Source: Argentina anserina (lineage: Eukaryota > Streptophyta > Magnoliopsida > Rosales > Rosaceae). From it: a stretch of 64,000 nucleotides of DNA. The notes under the pieces are model-generated. The model saw only the letters and a program-made list of their open reading frames with translations, was not told where the DNA came from and did no database searches. The stretch is from the NCBI RefSeq assembly GCF_933775445.1, contig NC_065874.1, positions 9,815,001 through 9,879,000 on the forward strand, given 5' to 3'. Made by a program: the position numbers and the translations under genes. Of this stretch, positions 24,268-36,211 are shown one piece after another; position 1 is the stretch's first letter, and each line of letters starts with the position of its first letter.

Positions 24268-27200
24268 GTATGATCGACTGTATGGGTATGGAGATCTCTT
24301 ATAACGACTGTACGAGTGGTCATATATTCGTGAATTTATATAGCATCATTTTCGTGTTGGTATCAATAGCATTATAGCTTGTTGAGTTGTTGGCTCTAGG
24401 TAAACTCATTATGATGTACTATAAATATCATTTTCAAGCTAGGTGAGCCAAATTTTTATCAATAGAATGACTTTTTGGCATGAACATTTTTGTTCAATGA
24501 AGAATGCTTCAACAAGATTTATAATGGGTTTTTTGATATGTCATATATACACTTATGAGAATGGAAAATAGGTACGTAACATGCAAATAAACAAATATAT
24601 GCATGTAAGAAACGAACCATTATGTTGATTTAATTTGTTTCTTAGTCGTCTTAGTAGATCCTTTTTCTGATCAATGAAATAGGAATATTATTCTCCTCTA
24701 CCGCGGCAATATAAAGAAAAAAACTAGATGCAACAACTTTCTCGTTGTTCTTTATTCAGGGAATACCCTCCGATAATAATGATAATATATCTCGATAGTT
24801 TTATCGAGTAGCTAAAATAAGAAAGATCATTGTCCACATGTACCTTTATCTATCGAAATAAGAGGTGTAATTGGTCCCCTCCGGTTTGTTGTCAATTTCT
24901 AAATTGACCGACCTGAAAGTTCAACTGTGTAATACGTAAATATAATACATACTTATCCTAATCCACCAGGGGGCGCTTACGTCATTCATTTTGATTTAAT
25001 CCTTTACGAATGCAAATATTGTCTTGTTGATTTGGGAACTGGTCTCAAACACAGGCAGCTGTGGTTTGAGTTTGATTTTGTTTAATTAATGACATACATA
25101 ATTGGCCTCAGAGTATTATTAATTTGTTCTTGCTAACATTAGCGAATCTTATAAAAACTTGTTATTCAAGTAAGATGTAACATGAAGAAAATTTCAATAC
25201 ATCTCAATGGCGCCAGGCTTTTTTGCTAAAGAAAAATAAATAAAAAAGGTTTTAAAAAACATAGGCTAAAGAAAATCTGTTGTCCCCATTTTTCTGTCTC
25301 CATCCCTGCCCCTCCACTCATTTGTTGACAAGTGTGTATTTTCAGTCCAGCTCATCTAATAGCCATCTAATTCCGTTAACTACATTACCAAAAAAAATTA
25401 CTCCGTTAACTAAACATGAAGGAAATTCAGAATCACAAAAAAAAAAAATTAACAACCATGTAAGTTTGATGTCTAATAGGGATCATGTTCTTTCCCCAAG
25501 CCAATAAAATGGAGGTAATCTAGATTTGGAAAGTTTGGGCCAAGTTGAATAATTGATCAAGATGTTTAGAAAATTTTTAGGTGGGTTGGTGGTACATGTA
25601 GTCTGTGAGATTGATTAGTTTTGCCCAATTTAAAATGTCAAAATTATGGGTTCATCAACCTTCTCTTTGAATATGTGTAATGGTCGGAGGCTTCTAACTA
25701 GTTCTATTACTAAAATCAGTCCTTTGTTGAACCATCTCCATTAAAGGTAGTGCCGCACCAGCCACTTCATCACGATCCAAATCCTTGAGATCATGGGAGT
25801 CGATGCAGTCCAAGTTCCTTATTATCACTGATGAACCGGTACATATTACTCATTAATGGAGATCGTAGTCATCATACTAGTGGAAAAATCAAGTTTCCTG
25901 GATCAAGACAATATAACTTATGAGTCATGAACCCAGATCTTACTCATGAACCCATATCAATTGATCATATCCATGAACCTGATCTCAATAAGATCACTCA
26001 TGAATCTAATCATAATCAAGTCTGATGATATCACTCATGAACTCAATACCAATCAGATCAAAATGTCCCAAATGGGCAAAAGTCAGACTAGAGCATCCTG
26101 GATATGGAGAAGAATCCTTGTCGTATTGCCAAAGACAATTATTTTCATCATCTCTTTAATTTGATTTTTTTATAATAAGTTATTACAGATTAACAGAGTA
26201 AAATGTCTGTTGGCTGAATTGGGGTGGAGGTACAGGTGTCAAATGGTTAATGGAGGGACAGGACCAGAGACAGGAAAATTGGGACAACAGATTTTCTTCC
26301 ATCCAGAGTAGCTTGCACGTTGTGGTTCCAAATGTGATGATAGAGCTACGTCAAAGATGGATTGATGGTTTCAAAGGATTGGTTCATGAATGTCATCTAC
26401 TATGTTGCAAACTCACACCTAATTCTAATAGTAGTGGAACGAGTGGGAATTCTTTATCATCTACCGATATTTCTCATGTTATATAAGTGTTATACAAAAC
26501 AAAAAGGATTGATCTATTAGTCTTAGCTATAAGTTTGAAGATGCTTTTCCACCATGATCGTTAGATTGAAGCGAAAAGATGAACCTTTGTTGGTAGTAAT
26601 TCATAATCTCAAAGAGTATCTTAAGGATTGTTGAAGGAAACTTGAGAGCTTTAACGAGATGGAAATCAAGAGTTCACTACCTCGTATATTTAATAAAATA
26701 AAGATATTAACGAAACTCAGCTTGGGAGTTGGGTGTTCAACTAATAGGACATAGATCCAATACCCTAGAGCCATCGTGTCTCTGGCGTTGGAGGCAGATA
26801 ACATATTCGTCAAAGATAGGTGCCAATAGGTCAGGCCGGACTTGAAATTTAGAGACTTAGATGCGAAATTTTAAAATGGTGCATTTTCATCTTTCAAATA
26901 CACACTGAAAATACACATTTATTTCGTCATGTCTTCCCTCTCCTTCCCTTTTCTAAAAATTATTCTTTTTAGTAGATGAATATAAATTCTATGGCAAAAC
27001 GTATGATATATTCGATATCATATAAAATTTAAATTGGAACGGAGGCATTAAGCAATGAAGACTAACCATCACCTACTTACTCACCGAAATCATATTAATC
27101 AATTAAAAGAATGCCCAGATTCGTTGCCCATATATATCTACAATGAATTATGATTAGTGATACCCAATATGTGTTTTAGAAACATCAAGCTTCAAAGTTT

Positions 27201-28370
27201 TTATTTGTATTCTGCATTTTGTTTATTATCTAATAGTTCTTGGTTGTCAAACAATAGAAACAAATGATTCCACTCTGATGAGGGAAATCTAAAGCTTGAG
27301 ATCAAGAGAGTCAGGGATGGAGGAGTGCCACAGTGAGAGACAAGGCTGATATAAGGGGAACTCTTACAAGTTTGACGATCAAAATGGTGCCTTTCAAGGT
27401 TTGGTGCCCGAGGCTGTTGCCTCATAGGCCTCACCTCAGGTACGTGCCTGCAATAGGTGGTATGTCATGTCGATGTTGAACGCAAAAATGTGAGATGCAA
27501 AGACAAGTAAATAAATGTGTAAATGCCATTTTAGTATCACTACTAAAAAGACCATTACTGCCAGTTATAGACCAAAAATGAGCAAATGGACATAACCATT
27601 GCTTCTCGTTTCAGCTCAGATATTTTCTTGATCATTTATCCACGAAAAATAGTCGTAGTCTTATGTCATTATTAGGTTGGCAATTAGGCAAAAGGAGAGG
27701 TAAGTACGTATAAGAAAAAAAAAAGGAAGATAGTTGGATAAACATGGGATCCAACTTAAATAGCTCCTAACAAAATAGAACAATATGAAATGCGTTAAAA
27801 CCAATGAACCACTAATCTCTCATAGGGCGAAGACCCCAAAGTGTTGGAGAGATTAGTGTCGTAGTATATGATATTTGCATTTAGATCATAAACAATTTTA
27901 AGACTCAAAGATTCTTTGTTTGTAAATTTAATAGTCTGTGGTGCTCAATCGAATCGACTTCGACTTTAATAAGATCTAGAGGAGGAAGAAGTGAGGCGAA
28001 TAAGCTCTTATCATAACTAGTCAAAGATCATTCTTTTTTATGTCCATCAATAGAACATAGTTCTCGAACACAATAGAACTACCGATTAAACTTCTTTGAA
28101 AATGCGTCTCAATCTCCTATCAAAATCACAATCGAAATATCTCTTTCATTTGCAAATAACTTGGAACTCACACAATCGCCCACAAGAAATCTAACCAAAT
28201 TGTTACAAGGACTTGGGAAAAGAGTAAACCATTGCAACATTATATGAGAAGATTTAATCAACAAGTAGATATAGAAAACGCTGACAGCTTGACTTGTTGA
28301 CTCATCCGACACTTCTCAATCTGAATCTCTCTCTCGCAAGTCTCAACTCCCCAACCCAAATCACAACAAC

Positions 28371-28401
<31 letters not shown>

Positions 28402-28437
28402 ACCTTTCCCAAGAAACAAACCCAAACAGGATTAAAC
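24268..28437. other. 4-kb gene-poor AT-rich region
   Basis: No gene was recognised on either strand. At about 25920-26060 there are several degenerate ACTCATGAAYC-type units in tandem. The short frames in this stretch show no domain, and no bounded element was seen. The last 150 bases should include the promoter and 5' leader of the gene at 28438. Confidence 0.5.
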
Positions 28438-30163
28438 ATGGGCGGGGGCGAAGAAGACAAGAAGTCCAGCAGTGGTCATCAGCATCATCATCCTCCTTCT
28501 CCTCCTCCTCCTTCTGCTCCAGAGTATGGAACGTTCCAAGGAGTCGCCAACTACCCTCCTCCACCGCCTCCCGGCGGCTTCCCTCAGCCGGTTCCTCCGC
28601 CTGGAGCCACTGTCCCACCGCCTCAGTACTACGCTCAAGGCTATCAGGGCACCGTTCCCGGTATGTCTCTTTCTTTGTAGAAGCACATTGACTTCGATGC
28701 TTTTATGGTTTTGTCAATAGGATCAAAGATTGGCTTTTTAAGTAGGATGGATGGATGATGGGATCAGAGAATCTTTGTGTTGATTCGGCATTTGGGTTGT
28801 GATTGATTGACTTACTAAGTTACTTCAACAATAGTTTATACAATGGTGTTGTGTTGAACTAACCTCAGTTATTGGATTTGCAACTGACAAGTATGCTCTT
28901 TTTTAATTTGATAGATGAGATCATACTCGAAATGGTAGTCATTGTATGATTAGATCAATTGTGTAGTGGTGCGTTTGGATCGGATTCGGTAGTGGTTGGA
29001 AATATCGATTTTCTTTAGGGGGAGTACTGTTAGTAGAATTCTATAAGGTTGTTTTTTTGTATATATCTTGTGTTTGGTATTTGAATTGGATCTTCGTTTG
29101 GCATTATGTTTCTGTAAATTATATGATCAAAAATTTAATGCCTTTATTGGTATTCTAGGTTATGCAGTTGCTGAGGGAAGACCTGTAAGAGAGCGTCGCC
29201 TGCCTTGCTGTGGTTTGGGGCTCGGCTGGTGCCTGTAAGTTATTTTGCTAGATGTTCAAATAGGTTTGCACTGGATTATAGAAATGACATAAGCGCCGTC
29301 TTCCTGAGTTTGGCTTATATCCTTGAATGTTAATTGCTTGAATGGACTGAAAAACACACGGGAGGTTCTGGGGATGTGGGTGAAGTTTTCAGTTCCCATC
29401 TTTACATGATAATGATAATTTGAACTAGTTTAATAGTGTTTCTAGGTATTGGAAATCTTTAATTAATTAGTATCTTTCAAGATTTGTAATGCTCTAAAGT
29501 TACAAAGCAAAGAGCTGACATGAAAATTAACAAAACAATGTATAGATTACTAGTAGTGAAAAATCTGTTCTGTAGAATGCTCAAGATTATCTGAACAATG
29601 ATCGACGATGACATAACTATCAGTAGTCACTGAGTCTGGCCAATTTTAACTATCTCGACATCATCATCATCGATCATGAGATTTTGGTTTGGTACCTTTC
29701 TTTTTTACATTATTGATCTGAGCATCTAATCTGTTCACTGCTAGAAATAACAGAACTACAGAGTTAGTTTCTCACTAGGCTGCTAGGATGTGGTTAGGTA
29801 TTAGTTGTAATACATCTATGCTTCGTTTGCAGGTTTATCATTGGTTTCTTCCTCGCTGCTATTCCGTGGTATGCTGGGGTGATTATTCTAGTTTGCTCCC
29901 GGATTGACTACCGAGAGAAGCCAGGATATATAGCTTGCACAGTTGCTGTGAGTAACTGATCACATTTACCATTGTTTCCTCTATCCTTCATCTAAATTTG
30001 GTGTTTGAACGTGATCATACTTGCTTCCTTGCTGTGCTAATTGTATGTTGTTGGCCTGTTGCCAGAAGCACTTTTTTTTTTTCTGATACTGCCATGTGTG
30101 CAGGCTATTCTTGCTACAATTGCTGCTATCCTCGGTGCCACAAAGGGAAGTGATGACTGGTAG
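28438..30163 (+). CDS. L18ae-like family small membrane protein (proline-rich, two helices)
   Basis: Four exons, 28438-28660, 29159-29234, 29833-29947 and 30104-30163, give 157 residues. Residues 1-75 are rich in proline, histidine and glycine (MGGGEEDKKSS, then a His/Pro run and PPPPPPGGFPQPVPPP). The conserved core starts at about 79 with EGRPVRERRLPCCGLGLGWC, then a hydrophobic helix at about 98-121 (FIIGFFLAAIPWYAGVIILV), a short polar loop RIDYREKPGY, and a second helix at about 132-149 before the polar end GSDDW. This is the plant family databases call '60S ribosomal protein L18a-like'; it lacks features of ribosomal L18a and looks like a small membrane protein. Function in the family is poorly defined. 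All junctions are GT-AG and in frame. Confidence 0.9.
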
Positions 30164-30649
30164 TCTCACAGAGACGACTTGTATAGCTGTTGATGCATAT
30201 TCGGTTTCCATGAAAGATTATAAGGGGTATCAATTAGCCTATAAACATAGTTCTTGAACTTGTGGAAGTCACTGTAATATCTCCAGGATTCATGTTGGTA
30301 TTGTAATATGTAGCTCAAACTGTGAATGGTACAATGAAAATGTGAAAAGATGATTATGTTGATTATTAACTGATACTGCTCATTAATAAATCATATCATA
30401 CACGTGATTACAAACTTGGGTTGTGTCGCTGAGTTTCAGCTGTTATAGATAGGATACTTTTGGTGATGGAGCATCAGGTACCTGAAAGTCTGAAACATCA
30501 GTACTTAATTTGAGTGTTGCAAGGATTAAATTATTTCTGCTCTTCGCTAAAATATGGTTCTTGTACATGGCCGATCTTTTTGGGGCCATATACTATTCCC
30601 TTTCCAAGTTAAACGACTGTGAGATCTATTGGTCCTCAGTAATATTCTG

Positions 30650-31020
30650 TTTATAAAAATCTGAAGTTGCAGCTTGCATAAAGCTCCAGTCTTCGAGGCT
30701 CTTGGAAACACAAATTCCTGTGCAACTCTTTTGCATCTCCACTGTCACTACTAAAGCAGAGATGATCATCGTCTTCAAAACTTGTCTCTTCTTCACGACT
30801 TCATCAAAAGGTCAACTTCAATAACATTACGCCTGAGTGCAGTACGAATCCATCTCTCAGTACCAGAGAAATTATCCAAGCAACAACGAAGACGAAACTA
30901 AGGAATGTCAAGTCATGCTTATATTCGTCATCCAAGTCCAGATTGAGAACAGATGTTCGTCCTTTTTTGTTTGACAAAATGCTGGTCCTCACTGCCTTCA
31001 TTTCACTGGCAACCAAGTGG
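30650..31020 (-). pseudogene. F-box/FBD gene relic, internally deleted
   Basis: The minus strand from about 31015 down to 30800 reads as decayed F-box exon 1: AVRTSILSNKK (compare AVRTSILSKRW in the gene at 36212), NLDLDDEYKHD and, in another frame, RWIRTALRRNVIEVDL. It then passes without an intron into sequence matching the end of exon 3 of that gene (GAGATGCAAAAGAGTTGCAC, down to about 30650). The F-box start, most leucine-rich repeats and exon 2 are missing. It lies opposite in strand to the rest of the cluster. Clearly non-functional. Confidence 0.8.
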
Positions 31021-33699
31021 CTAATTAGCAAAAGAGCTTATTGCACTGTTAACGTAATAGGAACAATACATCTTATTGTTTGATCAGATGCCTGGAGTGA
31101 CTGTAGACAGTGCCCTACAGCCCTAGGGCCGCTCATGTTTTTGATTGCTTATTCTCTTTATTAACCTTGTCAAGAATTCTTTTTAGTGTATCAAGTGGCA
31201 TATAAGGATTCAAATAAGTGAAACAGTGATTTGAGAAGGTAATTGTGTATAATATAAATCATACCTTTGGTAAATCATGGATTCGATGAGTATATCAGAA
31301 CCATACACTATGGTCTGATGCAGCAGAACGCTTCATAAATCCTTTTATGAAATTAAAAATCTATCTAATACATAAGAACTGAAAATGATAGACGCCGATA
31401 AATAATGATTAGTCTTTACGTTGTTCATATAGGCAAATTGATAGATTCTAGAAAAGACATTTTTAGAGTAAAATAAGTGTCCTTACATTTATAAATTGGC
31501 GGTGGAAAACAATGGAGGAATATGTGGTTGAGAACTTGAGATAAAGAAAAAACTTGATAACATTGTGATTACCTTCTATGATTGTGGAGTTGTAGTGATG
31601 TATACACTACTGTCACCATGGAAACAATAAAGTATATAGTAATCAGTGCTTTGAATTGGTTAATGAAATACAATGGGTGACATTGGTCTTGCAAATTCAT
31701 GTTTTTTCAGTCAAATTTTCTTGTGTCCAGTATTTTATTTCAGATGAATTCAATTCCTTTTCCAGGAACAACCTTCTTCTGGTAAGTAGGATACCGTTGT
31801 GGCGCTTGAATGTTCGAGAAATTCATTTGCTATAAATTTCGCCAAAAGTTGGAAACATTATGAAATATATAGGAAGAAATCCATGATAGTTCCAACAAAA
31901 AATAGTAGTGTCATATGATAGAAAAGCAATAATATACCGAGAAAAATGATTGGTTAAAAATAAAAATTTTGACCTCAATTAAGACCTTAAGATTTAATGC
32001 CTTAATTATATTTGGTATGACATGTGATCTCCACATCATTGGTCTCATCCCCATGTTTTTTTAAATAGAAGAGAAAATTCTTCCGTGCGTTGAGCATACC
32101 AGGTGACATGTACCTAATTCAATAGCAAGATGACACGTGTCATTGTATCCCCACCTCTACACGTTATTTTCTCCCTCTCTTCTTTTTTTTTTGTCTCCAG
32201 ATTGACGACTACCTAATTCCATATGCATCTCTTTCTTCTCTCTTATTTCATTGCGTTTCTAATCTAACATTATCATATGAGCGACAATCATTAACCCAAT
32301 TTCACATCCAATGTTGGACAAACAACAACCCAGCAAGAGCAAGACAATTCCATCAAACCAAAAAGACAACCCAGGTGAAGCATAACCTTCAGGGTGAAAT
32401 GGTTGGGTCGCACTGAATTCACAGGTCAGTGACCCAAGTCCAACAATGATGATGAAAATTCTACTATTCTTCTCTTCTTATTGTTTGTCTCGATTAAAAC
32501 CTGAGAGCAAGGTGGAGGAGCAAGGTGGGGTTCGGTCAGATTAATTTCAACATGCTTTGTGGTTTATATTTTGATGAGAATGAACATCTTGATTGGTTCT
32601 GTCGTAGATTGAAAATTTAGAGAAAGAGAGAAGAAGCTCCAACAAATCTAGAAATAAAGGGAAGAAAAAAGGGAGAAACGAACGATGTTGAGGTGGGAAA
32701 ACAATAACATATGTATCCTTGTTATTCGAGAGGTACATGTCACGTGGTACACTCAAACACAGAAAAATTTCTATAGAAATCCACTAAATAGTAAATCTAC
32801 ATGGCATAAGTAAAGTAAATTGATAAAATAATTGGCACGCTAGTAATAAAGTAAGATAAACATTTAAACTCACCTCTCGAAACCTGTGCCATTAGATTTG
32901 TATATTCTTACATGCAATTGTGGTACAAACACAATCGATACACCCTCATTAGAACACTCATAGAGATTTAGATTCTCACCTAATTACTTAGTCGTAAACC
33001 CCATTAATAATGTGGAACGTCATCATCACTAGACGTCGTGTGTAAATTGTATAGGTCAGTAATATTTGAAGTCGATTGTTAGAATCACATTTATGGGTAC
33101 AACTTATATCCCTCTTTTAGTGGCAACTTATTTGGCACATATACGCGTCAATATAATGAAATTTTGTGATAGGGTCTGGACTTCCTGCCCCATATGTTGT
33201 TACATACAAGATGCGAAACATGTCGTACCTAAAAGGTAGTTCACATAACATTACTCGCGACACATCAAGATGGTCAATGTCACAAATTGATTCACGATTG
33301 CATTTGCATAACTGACAATTTTGTATTACTTTATCACCATTTTTGCTATAGTCGCTAGTTTTGTGTTTTTGTTGCAATTTTGTGGCGATTATTGGCTGTA
33401 TGAGGCGCATGCACAAAGTAAGAAAGTGATTCTCATGGGAAACATATTTTATAGTGTAATCAAAATGGGAATTTTTTATGGTGATTCATCATTTTTGGTA
33501 AAACAATTTCAGAAACCATGTATCGACATAACTCTTTTATTTATTTTCCAGGGCATCGACCATTTTGAAAATGTCTCGGTACGTATCAATTTGAGCACTC
33601 ATGGAATGGGTGACATGTTATTTTAATTTCAGTGGTAGGTGAACATTGCTATACATCTATGCCTACTATGCCACTATGGTAAGAACTGGTCTCTACCAC
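31021..33699. other. Intergenic region left of the F-box cluster
   Basis: AT-rich sequence without a recognisable gene. It contains one candidate inverted-repeat element (about 32066-32785, listed separately). Short frames at 32547-32756 and 33117-33626 show no domains. Confidence 0.5.
32066..32785. mobile_element. Candidate 0.7-kb transposon with roughly 50-bp imperfect inverted repeats
   Basis: The left arm (about 32066-32115) and right arm (about 32730-32785, reverse complement) share TGACATGTACCT, a following or preceding TACCA, and an AAATT-TTC-GTG pattern, about three quarters identical. The outer borders and target duplication could not be fixed. The interior encodes nothing recognisable. 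A decayed non-autonomous DNA transposon is the best guess. Confidence 0.45.
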
Positions 33700-33929
33700 T
33701 ATATAACGGTTCGATTCGACATTGGTGAGCACACCACACATCACATTCTTCCCTTTGCTAGTTAATTGAAATCGAAAAGAAGTTAGGTGACTAAGGTTCA
33801 TCGTCCTTGGTTCAGAGTTGGAGCAGTTGCTAGAGAGAGAGTAGTACTCAGAGTAGTGAAAAGCATTGTGGTTGAAGACACGTACCCTTCTTGACGGAGA
33901 AAACTTCAGGACATCTTATCAGCTTGTAG
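33700..33929 (+). promoter_or_regulatory. Putative TATA box and non-coding first exon of the F-box gene at 36212
   Basis: TATATAA at 33700-33706 is followed by about 200 bases ending TTATCAGCTTGTAG before a GTAC donor at 33930. The F-box gene at 57330 has a matching layout: TATATAAA at 56566 and a leader ending TTATCAGATTATTCAG before GTAC. A leader intron from 33930 to 36205 (ending ATCAG, seven bases before the ATG) is therefore proposed. It would be about 2.3 kb and include two transposable elements. Not proven without transcripts. Confidence 0.5.
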
Positions 33930-34318
33930 GTACTTTCAAAACGTTTTGTCTTCATAATCATCTGATCATTGTTGTCTGAAAGTAATTAGCTCAGTATTTT
34001 GTGTTGTCTGTACTTATAGGGCATGCATGCATAAGCACCTTGACCTTGTTTTCATTTTTAGCTAGGAGACTAAAACTCAATTACTTTTGGCTTGAATATG
34101 GAGTTTATACGATTTTTCAATTTGTATCATGATTAATTTGTAATGGATTAAACCAGTACACTTTTCGCGGGAAATATAGTAGTCGGAGTTTCTCTTAATA
34201 CCGTATGTTCAGTTATTTCTATTCACACGTGACATACAATTTGGTGATTTGGCGGGTTAAATTATATAATCACGTGACAAATACAAAAGCCCTTAGGATA
34301 TTCATTTTATTATTATAA

Positions 34319-34727
34319 GGAAAAAACTTGCGTACAAACTAGTATGTACGCGTGCGTCCAAACTCTCATTTATTTGCACACTTTGCGAATATAAATACAT
34401 GATTTTAACCGTTTAAAAGTTTAGTTTATTACTAAAGATCATTTATGTAAAATATCAACATAAACAAAAATCGTCTTCATAGTCGATTGCATCAAACAAA
34501 TGAACGGTTATGGTGAAAGTTAGTAGTCTCATGATCAACCGTCAATTTGTTTGATGCAATCGACTATGAAGACGATTTTTGTTTATGTTGATATTTTACA
34601 GAAATGATCTTTAGTAATAAACTAAACTTTTGAACGGTTAAAATCATGTATTTATATTCGCAAAGTGTGCAAATAAACGAGAGTTTGGACGCACGCGTAC
34701 ATACTAGTTTGTACGCAAGTTTTTCCC
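34319..34727. mobile_element. Hairpin MULE-type MITE with arms of about 185 bp and a 9-bp target duplication
   Basis: The 409-bp element starts GGAAAAAACTTGCG and ends CGCAAGTTTTTCCC. The two arms are near-perfect reverse complements of about 185 bases, leaving a central spacer of only about 35-40 bases. TTATTATAA flanks it at 34310-34318 and 34728-34736. Arms of this length, GG(G)AAA termini and a 9-bp duplication fit Mutator-like MITEs. High arm identity suggests recent movement; a transcript crossing it would fold into a long hairpin. Confidence 0.93.
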
Positions 34728-35047
34728 TTATTATAATACTGTGATAACTTGTATGTCTAATTGGCACATAACACATATTTGGCATTTATATAAATGAAAA
34801 AAAAATCATCAAATGGTGTCATGTTATCTATATATAAATAGTTAAAAAAATCTATATATAAACAAAAATTTACGGATTAATTTATTGATTATGCAGTCAC
34901 ATGAAACAAGAAAAACTCTTCAAAAATTTAAGCCATAAGCTCTTTAGAAGTTTTCTTCGAGACCATAAGTTTGAGCTTTCATGATCTTTCCTTTGATATC
35001 GAGTGAAAGTGCTTCCAATTCTAAGAAATTAAAAGTAAAAAGTTTTG

Positions 35048-36138
35048 AAACAAAAAAAAACCTCCCTCTTAGAACACACCCTATGTGCTAGGATTTACAT
35101 AAAAGTTTGTTGTTATTCTCGTTGTTTCTCGTCAGACCGCACGGCGGCGCCGACACCGACCTCTGGGAAGTGGGTGTTGTGCCTTGGGCCCGTGATCAGA
35201 GATTTGGGCGGAGGGGATTTGAACTTAGATCGAAGTTGGTGACGGTGTTTGCACATGATGGGGATGCGTGGTAAAGGTGGTGGTCTGGCTTTACGGTGAC
35301 GGTTGCGAAGTTGGCTCTTGCAATAGGAATTAGGGAGGATGGCAACAAATCTGTGAATCAGGGATGTCAAGTTTACAACAATTCTTGCGTTCATGGATTT
35401 GGGAGTTTGTGTTCTGGGAATGTGGAAGAGGTGAGTGATCCTTGCTGTTTTTCTTCGGCGGTGGAGTTCTTTTGGTGGCAGTCAAGGGTCAATCGCGGCG
35501 GTGGAACGTTGGTTGGAGAGATGGAACAGACTGATCGGTGGTGTTTCCTGTGCAACAAAGCTTTTGGGCTGGATCTATTGTTTCGACCCTCCAAACTCTT
35601 ATTTGGTTGTGGGTTTGGGTTTTAACTAGTTTGTTTATGTTTTTGTTGTTTTACTTATTTTTATTGTATAATAAATCCTTGTATTCGTTATGTAGGGATA
35701 GTCGGGCTTCGTGTCTGTGTCTATGTGCGCACTCAATGTGGCTTGTCTGCTCTAGATAGGCGGTGAGTTCATTGTTTCGTCAAATGGTCGTTGCCGCCTA
35801 GTGGTAGGATGTGACTAAGTGTCGTCAGATTTATGATATGCAGGCGGCAACATGGTTAGAGAGCTGTTTTATTGAAGATTATGATATGTAGGTGATGTTT
35901 CATCATTTTTAGGGTTACATATCTACTGTACGACATAATTTACGTTGTTTCAAATCAAATAGAGTCACTATTAGAGTAATACTCTTTGCTAGTTAGTGTT
36001 TTGTTGGCATGTGTATTTATTTGTAGAGATTTATGATATTATTTCAGGTCTTTATAATAAAGGGTTTATACTTTACGTTTTCCTTTGTATTAGACGGTTT
36101 TATTAATGAGACAGCCACACAAGTCCTTGAAAAAAAAA
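35048..36138 (+). mobile_element. Second poly(A)-tailed retroelement (LINE-like), 1.1 kb
   Basis: The element ends in a run of A at about 36130-36138. It is flanked by GTAAAAAGTTTTG (35035-35047) and GTAAACAGTTTTTG (36139-36152), an imperfect 13-14 bp target duplication. Inside, a G-rich block at 35130-35560 gives overlapping frames on both strands without a domain. It resembles the element at 21755-24257 in layout. It lies in the proposed leader intron of the adjacent F-box gene. Confidence 0.6.
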
Positions 36139-36211
36139 GTAAACAGTTTTTGTGATCAATAATGTTACAGATTCACTTTTTAATTTGATTTTATTATATG
36201 ATCAGGTAAAG

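Noticed and set aside
28438..30163. Annotation as a ribosomal protein L18a
   Set aside because: The family name is misleading: a proline-rich N terminus and two membrane helices are not those of ribosomal L18a.
35045..35760. Several overlapping frames on both strands
   Set aside because: They fall in a poly(A)-tailed retroelement with target duplications; none shows a reverse transcriptase or other domain.
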